DNA of 64,000 nucleotides, taken from assembly GCF_000296385.1 (NCBI RefSeq), contig NZ_JH815185.1, positions 1,196,684-1,260,683 on the forward strand. The letters run 5' to 3'. Below the pieces are notes generated by a model. That model was not told the DNA's origin, did not search any database, and saw only the letters and a list, made by a program, of their open reading frames with translations. The stretch's first letter is position 1. Every line of letters starts with the position of its first letter. Position numbers and translations under genes: made by a program. Of this stretch, positions 59,303-64,000 are shown one piece after another. This stretch comes from Lachnoanaerobaculum sp. OBRC5-5. GTDB taxonomy: Bacteria; Bacillota; Clostridia; Lachnospirales; Lachnospiraceae.

Positions 59303-60436
59303 ATGATATATATGGACAACGCCTCTACCACTGTGGTAGATAAAAAGGCTTTTGATATAGCAAAAAAATATTTATTTGAAAACTATGCCAATCCTTCATC
59401 AAGCTATTCTATGGCAAATGATGTAAAGGCTGATATGGAAGATGCCAGAGAGATGATAGCAGATATCCTCGGTGCAAGATATAATGAGATTTATTTTACC
59501 TCAGGCGGCAGTGAATCAAATAACTGGGCAATTCTAAAGGCTTCTGAACTTATGGAAAATAAAGGAAAGCATATCATCAGTTCAAAGATTGAGCATCACT
59601 CTGTACTGCATACGCTCTCTTACCTTGAAAAAAAAGGATATGAAGTCACTTATCTAAGTACTGATGAAAAAGGGCTTATTGATATAAATGAGCTTAAGTC
59701 TACTATCCGAGAAGATACAGTCCTTATAAGCATAATGTTTGCAAACAATGAAATAGGCACTATAGAGCCGATTAAAGAAATCGGAAAGCTTGCCCGTGAG
59801 CACAATATTTTATTTCATACCGATGCTGTACAGGCTGTAGGACACCTTCATATTGATGTAAATGAGCTGAATATTGATTTACTCAGTGCAAGCGGACATA
59901 AATTTCACTCACCAAAGGGTGTAGGATTTTTATATATAAGAAGCGGTATTAAGCTTACATCTTTAATACATGGCGGCAGTCAGGAAAGAAATCGCAGAGC
60001 GGGTACGGAAAATACATTCGGTACAATCGCTATGGCAAATGCTTTGAAAAATTCCTATGAAACTTTGGATAAAGACAGTTTATATGTAAAATCTCTAAGA
60101 GATAAGTTATTTTCTTTGATACTTGAAAATATAGAAGGCTCTCATATAAACGGTGATATGGATAACAGACTTTTTAACAATATAAATATCTACTTTGAAA
60201 ATATAAGCGGTGAACTGCTCCTGATTTTATTAAATCAAAATGGTGTATGTGCATCTCTTGGCTCAGCATGTACCACCGGCAGTATAGATCCTTCACATGT
60301 GATTATGGCAATTTCAAATGATAAAAAAAGAGCCTCATCTTCCTTGCGACTTACATTAAGCAAGTACAATACGGAAGATGAGGTCAACAAAACCTTTGAA
60401 ATATTAAAAAAATGTATAGAAAAACTCAGAGGATAA
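59303..60436 (+). CDS. nifS: Cysteine desulfurase (NifS/IscS family)
   Basis: 377 residues. PLP enzyme releasing sulfur from cysteine. MIYMDNASTTVVDKKAF at the N-terminus, PLP-site His in SKIEHHSVLHTL, aspartate in LFHTDAVQAVGHLHIDV, Schiff-base Lys in SASGHKFHSPKGVGFLYI (~204) and active Cys in LGSACTTGSIDPSHV (~325). The short loop around the Cys is NifS-like group I. It is transcribed divergently from the repeated-domain genes and near mnmA, a likely sulfur acceptor. Confidence 0.92.
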   Translation: MIYMDNASTTVVDKKAFDIAKKYLFENYANPSSSYSMANDVKADMEDAREMIADILGARYNEIYFTSGGSESNNWAILKASELMENKGKHIISSKIEHHSVLHTLSYLEKKGYEVTYLSTDEKGLIDINELKSTIREDTVLISIMFANNEIGTIEPIKEIGKLAREHNILFHTDAVQAVGHLHIDVNELNIDLLSASGHKFHSPKGVGFLYIRSGIKLTSLIHGGSQERNRRAGTENTFGTIAMANALKNSYETLDKDSLYVKSLRDKLFSLILENIEGSHINGDMDNRLFNNINIYFENISGELLLILLNQNGVCASLGSACTTGSIDPSHVIMAISNDKKRASSSLRLTLSKYNTEDEVNKTFEILKKCIEKLRG

Positions 60437-60454
60437 AAGGGCTTCTGCCCTTTT
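60435..60454. terminator. Bidirectional terminator
   Basis: AAAAGGGC-ttct-GCCCTTTT between the convergent cysteine desulfurase and the homocysteine methyltransferase fusion; it overlaps the stops of both genes. Confidence 0.85.
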
Positions 60455-62225
60455 ATCTGTTTTCACAAACCTCTTTTACAGTCTTTATAAGTCTTTCCAT
60501 TAAATTTACTCTGTTTAAAACAGTTATAAGATAATATCCGTCAACCAGATCATAGATTTCATTTGCTATCTCTTTTGACATTGAAAGTGCGATCTCTTCG
60601 GCTTCTTCTCTTTCTTTGCCTATATACTTTTCCACGATATCATCGGTAATATATATACCGTTCACTTCACTTTGCATATATCTGGCGTTTCTCTCACTTA
60701 CGATAGGAATAATTCCACCCATTATCTTAACATCCAGATTTTCTCTGGCCTCTTTAAGATTGTCAATAGCTCTTTTTGTTAAAACAGGCTGAGTAAAGAG
60801 TACCTTTACACCGTTTTCCTGTTTTCTTTTAGCTTTTCTAAGCTCTGCACTGAAGTTCTTGGCATTTACATTTAAAGCACCGCAGATATTCATAGGGCTT
60901 TCAAAAACTTCATCATTCAAAGATTTGATAAAGTTTGCAAACTTCACTGAATTAAACTCAAATACAGATCTTATCTCATCTCTTTGAGCATTCGGTATCG
61001 GATCTCCTGTGATTACAAGTACATTGTCAACTCCCATTGCACTTGCACCAAGTAATAGGCCTTTAGCAGCATTTACATTTCTGTCTCTACAAGTCATATG
61101 CGGAAGCACATCAAAGTCAAGTTCATTTCTGACTTTACAAGCAAGCAAACAGCTGTCCATCCTTGCTCTTGCTATAGGATTATCCGCTATAGTTACTATA
61201 TCCGCACCTGCCGACTTTAATTTTGCCGCATTGTCTATAAACTTGGCAATATTTGTATCTATCGGTGAGTCAAGTTCTACGGCTATAGGCTTTTGTCCGG
61301 ATATAAGCTTTTGTTCAAATCTGTTTAATCTTATTTTCTGTGAGATATTCTTTTCTTTCTTTACGGATTTTCTCGGCTTTATAAGCATTCCACTCATGCT
61401 CTTTTTTAGAAGCTCTATATGTTTCGGAGTTGTTCCGCAGCATCCTCCGACTACGTTTACACCCATATCAAGAATATCTTCTATCTGAGCCGCAAAATAA
61501 TTTGCCAATGATCCGTAGTGTATTTTATTGTCTCTTACTATAGGATATCCGGCATTCGGCATAGCTGCAAGGTATAGTCCTTCAGTGTCCACATCCTTTA
61601 AAAGTTTTGCCATATGATTTGCACCGGAAACACAGTTAAGTCCCACTCCGTCAAAGAAACCGGACTCACAGATTTCTTTAAACATTGTTTTATAATAATA
61701 CCCTTCACTTGAATAACCGTCAGGCATTACTGCAAATGATGCTATTATAAAAGCTTCCGGTGATTTTTCCTTAATATACTCACCTATAGATTTCAAACCG
61801 ATGGTGCTGTTTCTTGTCTCGAAGTAAAAGTTATTTATACCTTTTTCAAGGAAAATATCCGCAATGATCTTGTATTCCTCAAATGCTGCACTATTGCTGT
61901 CGGCATTTATTGAAGCCATATCCGCAAATACATATGCTCTGGATTTTGCAACCTCAAGCGCTATGTCTATACCTGCAACTATTACCTTTTTTTGCAATTC
62001 TCTGTCACCTGAGAATGCATCTATACCTGTAGAAAAGGTATTTGTGAGTATCGCCTTTGCTCCCGCTTCGATATATTCATTATGAATACCTTTTATAAGC
62101 TCAGAATTTTTAATATTTGCAAGTTCGCATCCGATACCGTCATCTGTAAGTTCATCATAGTATGTTCCCATTGCTCCGTCAAAGAGCAATATATTGTTCT
62201 TTAAATAATCTCTAATATTTTCCAT
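60453..62225 (-). CDS. yitJ: Bifunctional homocysteine S-methyltransferase / methylenetetrahydrofolate reductase
   Basis: 590 residues. The N-terminal half (~1-280) is a homocysteine methyltransferase-type barrel with the zinc ligands in GLNCVSGANH and VVGGCCGTTPKHIELL. The C-terminal half (~300-590) is MTHFR (KPIAVELDSPIDTNIAKFID; VLPHMTCRDRNVNAAKGLLL; DNVLVITGDPIPNAQRDEIR). This is the YitJ arrangement of Bacillus and Clostridia, making 5-methyl-THF for the methionine synthase encoded just upstream. ATG 62225 lies 6 bases after the metH stop. Confidence 0.93.
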   Translation of the reverse strand: MENIRDYLKNNILLFDGAMGTYYDELTDDGIGCELANIKNSELIKGIHNEYIEAGAKAILTNTFSTGIDAFSGDRELQKKVIVAGIDIALEVAKSRAYVFADMASINADSNSAAFEEYKIIADIFLEKGINNFYFETRNSTIGLKSIGEYIKEKSPEAFIIASFAVMPDGYSSEGYYYKTMFKEICESGFFDGVGLNCVSGANHMAKLLKDVDTEGLYLAAMPNAGYPIVRDNKIHYGSLANYFAAQIEDILDMGVNVVGGCCGTTPKHIELLKKSMSGMLIKPRKSVKKEKNISQKIRLNRFEQKLISGQKPIAVELDSPIDTNIAKFIDNAAKLKSAGADIVTIADNPIARARMDSCLLACKVRNELDFDVLPHMTCRDRNVNAAKGLLLGASAMGVDNVLVITGDPIPNAQRDEIRSVFEFNSVKFANFIKSLNDEVFESPMNICGALNVNAKNFSAELRKAKRKQENGVKVLFTQPVLTKRAIDNLKEARENLDVKIMGGIIPIVSERNARYMQSEVNGIYITDDIVEKYIGKEREEAEEIALSMSKEIANEIYDLVDGYYLITVLNRVNLMERLIKTVKEVCENR

Positions 62226-62231
62226 AAATTA

Positions 62232-64000
62232 TCATCCTAAAACTGTCTTTGCAATATCAACCGAACTTCTGGCATCAGGTGCATAGAAGTCCGCCCCCAT
62301 CTCGTCGGCATACTCCTTTGTAAGTACTGCACCGCCAACCCATACTTTACAATCATTTGACACTTTTCTAATCTCTTCAATAGTCTTTTTCATTGCAGGT
62401 AATGTGGTGGTCATAAGTGCTGAAAGTCCTACAAGCTTTACATCCTCTCTTATAACCGTATCCACCACTTTTTGAATATCCACATCTCTTCCAAGGTCAA
62501 TCATTCTGTAACCATAGTTTTCCAATATTACCTTAACTATATTTTTTCCGATATCATGTATATCGCCTTTTACGGTACATACAACTATCTTACCCTTGCT
62601 GACATTGTGCTCACCCTTATTTGCTATTCTTTCTTTGATAAGCTCAAAGGCGGAGCTTGCGGCATTGGCGGCATTGATAAGCTGTGGGAGGAATATTACC
62701 TGCTTTTCATATAAATCTCCCACCGTATCAAGTGCCGGTATAAGGTATTCATTTATTATTTCTAGCTCTCCTTTTGTCTCCAAAAGCTTCTTTGCATTAT
62801 TATATGTCTCTTCCTTAAGTCCTTTTAATATTGCATCCTGAACAACTTCTTTTGTAACTTCACCATTGTCCGATACTGCTACCACCTTGGTTTCAGCCTT
62901 TACAGTCGCAAATCTCTCAATATATTTTACAGAGTCCTTATCCTCGCCTGAAAGCACCTTGAATGAGTATATTGCGTTCATAATGCCTTCAATATTCGGA
63001 TTTACTATGGGCAGATCAAGTCCTGCATACATTGCCTGTATCAGGAAATTCTCTGTGATATGACTTCTTGCAGGAAGTCCGAAAGAAATATTGCTGACAC
63101 CAAGAGTGGTATGTAAGCCAAGCTCCTTTGTAACTCTTCTTACAGCCTCAAGCGTCTCTTTTGCCTGATCCTGCTGTGCCGAAACTGTAAGTGTAAGGCA
63201 ATCAATAATAACATCCTCTTTCTTTAAGCCATACTCAAGTGCCTTATCAAGTATATGCTTTGCATTGTCAAATCTTTCCTGTGCTGTTGTAGGTATACCG
63301 TTCTCATTTAAAGCCAGTCCTATAACCGCCGCACCGTATTTTTTTACAATAGGAAGTATGAGATCAAGTCTATCATCTTCGGCATTTACAGAGTTTACTA
63401 TAGCTCTACCGTTGTATACACGAAGTCCGGCTTCTATTGCCTCAGGATTTGATGAATCTATCTGTAACGGAATATTAACTACAGATTGTACCGCCTTTAC
63501 TGCCTCTATCATAAGTGCAACTTCATCACCGCCCGGAACACCTACATTTATATCAAGTATATCAGCACCCGATTCCTCTTCCTCTATTGCAACCTTGCAT
63601 ATATACTCCATCTCATGGTTTAAGAGTGCTTCCTGGAATCTTTTCTTTCCGGTAGGATTTAATCTCTCACCTACAACTCTTACGCCGTTCAGCTCCACCA
63701 TCTCATTTCCGGAGCATATACCTGTCTTTGCCTTTACAGGCTTTATCTCAGAAAACTCTCTGTTTTCAAACTCTGTTTTTAACTCGCTGATAAATTCCGG
63801 TGATGTACCGCAGCATCCTCCTGCGTACCCTATTCCTATTTCTCCAAATTCCGCCATTAACTTTGCAAAATCTGTTGCAAGCAGATCGTATTCACCTGTT
63901 GAAGGGTTTGGAAGTCCTGCATTAGGCTTTATTATAATAGGGAGATTAGTCCATTCTTTAAGCTTTTTTGCAAGCGGCAGTATTTCTTTCGGTCCCAGAG
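62232..64000 (-). CDS. metH: Methionine synthase (B12-dependent), 5' end outside window
   Basis: The frame stays open to the window edge, upstream of the ATG at 63,857: it reads KPNAGLPNPSTGEYD in the homocysteine domain. Visible order: end of the homocysteine domain with the zinc Cys pair GGCCGTSPEF, pterin-binding domain (GERLNPTGKKRFQEALLNHE; DILDINVGVPGGDEVALM), B12 cap helices (PQLINAANAASSAFELI) and B12-binding domain with DIHDIGKNIVKVILENYG. It ends after this domain (DIAKTVLG), so the AdoMet-binding reactivation domain is absent, as in many Clostridia. Operon with yitJ. Confidence 0.95.
   Translation of the reverse strand, partial: LGPKEILPLAKKLKEWTNLPIIIKPNAGLPNPSTGEYDLLATDFAKLMAEFGEIGIGYAGGCCGTSPEFISELKTEFENREFSEIKPVKAKTGICSGNEMVELNGVRVVGERLNPTGKKRFQEALLNHEMEYICKVAIEEEESGADILDINVGVPGGDEVALMIEAVKAVQSVVNIPLQIDSSNPEAIEAGLRVYNGRAIVNSVNAEDDRLDLILPIVKKYGAAVIGLALNENGIPTTAQERFDNAKHILDKALEYGLKKEDVIIDCLTLTVSAQQDQAKETLEAVRRVTKELGLHTTLGVSNISFGLPARSHITENFLIQAMYAGLDLPIVNPNIEGIMNAIYSFKVLSGEDKDSVKYIERFATVKAETKVVAVSDNGEVTKEVVQDAILKGLKEETYNNAKKLLETKGELEIINEYLIPALDTVGDLYEKQVIFLPQLINAANAASSAFELIKERIANKGEHNVSKGKIVVCTVKGDIHDIGKNIVKVILENYGYRMIDLGRDVDIQKVVDTVIREDVKLVGLSALMTTTLPAMKKTIEEIRKVSNDCKVWVGGAVLTKEYADEMGADFYAPDARSSVDIAKTVLG

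Overview
The window is a stretch of an AT-rich Firmicutes chromosome (Clostridia, most likely Lachnospiraceae; I do not assign a genus) with a visibly more GC-rich integrative and conjugative element (ICE) of about 40 kb inserted in it. The host assignment rests on AT-rich codon usage, strong GGAGG ribosome binding sites, AddAB instead of RecBCD, a MetH without an activation domain, and a DUF438/hemerythrin protein. The ICE has the gene set of the Tn1549 / Clostridioides difficile CTn2-CTn4 group.

Layout. 1-14,100 is host DNA: a truncated DUF438 sensor, then (minus strand) maf-addA-addB, icd, a glyoxalase and serS, a plus-strand FMN-binding protein, and a zinc-ribbon membrane protein. 14,103-54,167 is a host tRNA-Ser(CGA) gene split in the anticodon arm by the ICE. 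The two junctions share the 13-bp core CTGACTCGAAATC (14,132-14,144 and 54,107-54,119). The 5' half (acceptor strand GGAGGTG) lies left of the element and the matching 3' half (CGCCTCC) lies 40 kb away on the right. Just inside the left end the element carries a complete tRNA-Ser with the same CGA anticodon, a different acceptor stem and an encoded CCA. 54,170-64,000 is host DNA again: a lipoprotein, a polytopic membrane protein, mnmA, two genes built from one repeated unknown domain, a cysteine desulfurase, and a methionine operon (metH and a homocysteine methyltransferase/MTHFR fusion) running off the right edge.

Inside the ICE. The left part holds tyrosine integrase, excisionase, a sigma-like regulator and a control region. 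In the control region one XRE repressor is flanked by two ImmA-type metalloproteases, and divergent promoters carry GAAC-N5-GTTC operators. A plus-strand stress/accessory block follows (flavodoxin, NTF2-like protein, Y-family polymerase with YolD partner). Next come a candidate oriT, MobC and the relaxase, then an AT-rich cargo pair (bile salt hydrolase and cardiolipin synthase), a small membrane protein, a decayed helicase-like gene, and a SLOG protein divergent from an XRE regulator. From 53.9 kb down to 30.6 kb on the minus strand lies the transfer module: HTH protein, phage-type antirepressor, replication-initiator-like protein, DUF3801/PcfB, VirD4, two near-identical Maff2 pilin-like proteins, VirB6-like, MT-A70 methyltransferase, XF1762, PrgI, VirB4, a second DNA methyltransferase, NlpC/P60 hydrolase, DUF4315, DUF4366, topoisomerase III, a PAPS-reductase-like protein, an ArdC/LtrC-like protein, a MutS-I-like protein, TTRAP and an ArdA fusion.

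Most interesting signals: (i) an ICE that breaks a tRNA gene and brings a replacement isoacceptor; (ii) a recurring C-terminal tail (SIRDKL... then a basic stretch ending in MEL/VEL) on at least five otherwise unrelated ICE proteins, most of them connected with anti-restriction or DNA handling, which could be a translocation tag; (iii) bile-related cargo on the ICE; (iv) RNA-level control candidates around the excision/sigma genes; (v) arm-type repeats at both ends. All functional statements are from reading the sequence; no database search was run.
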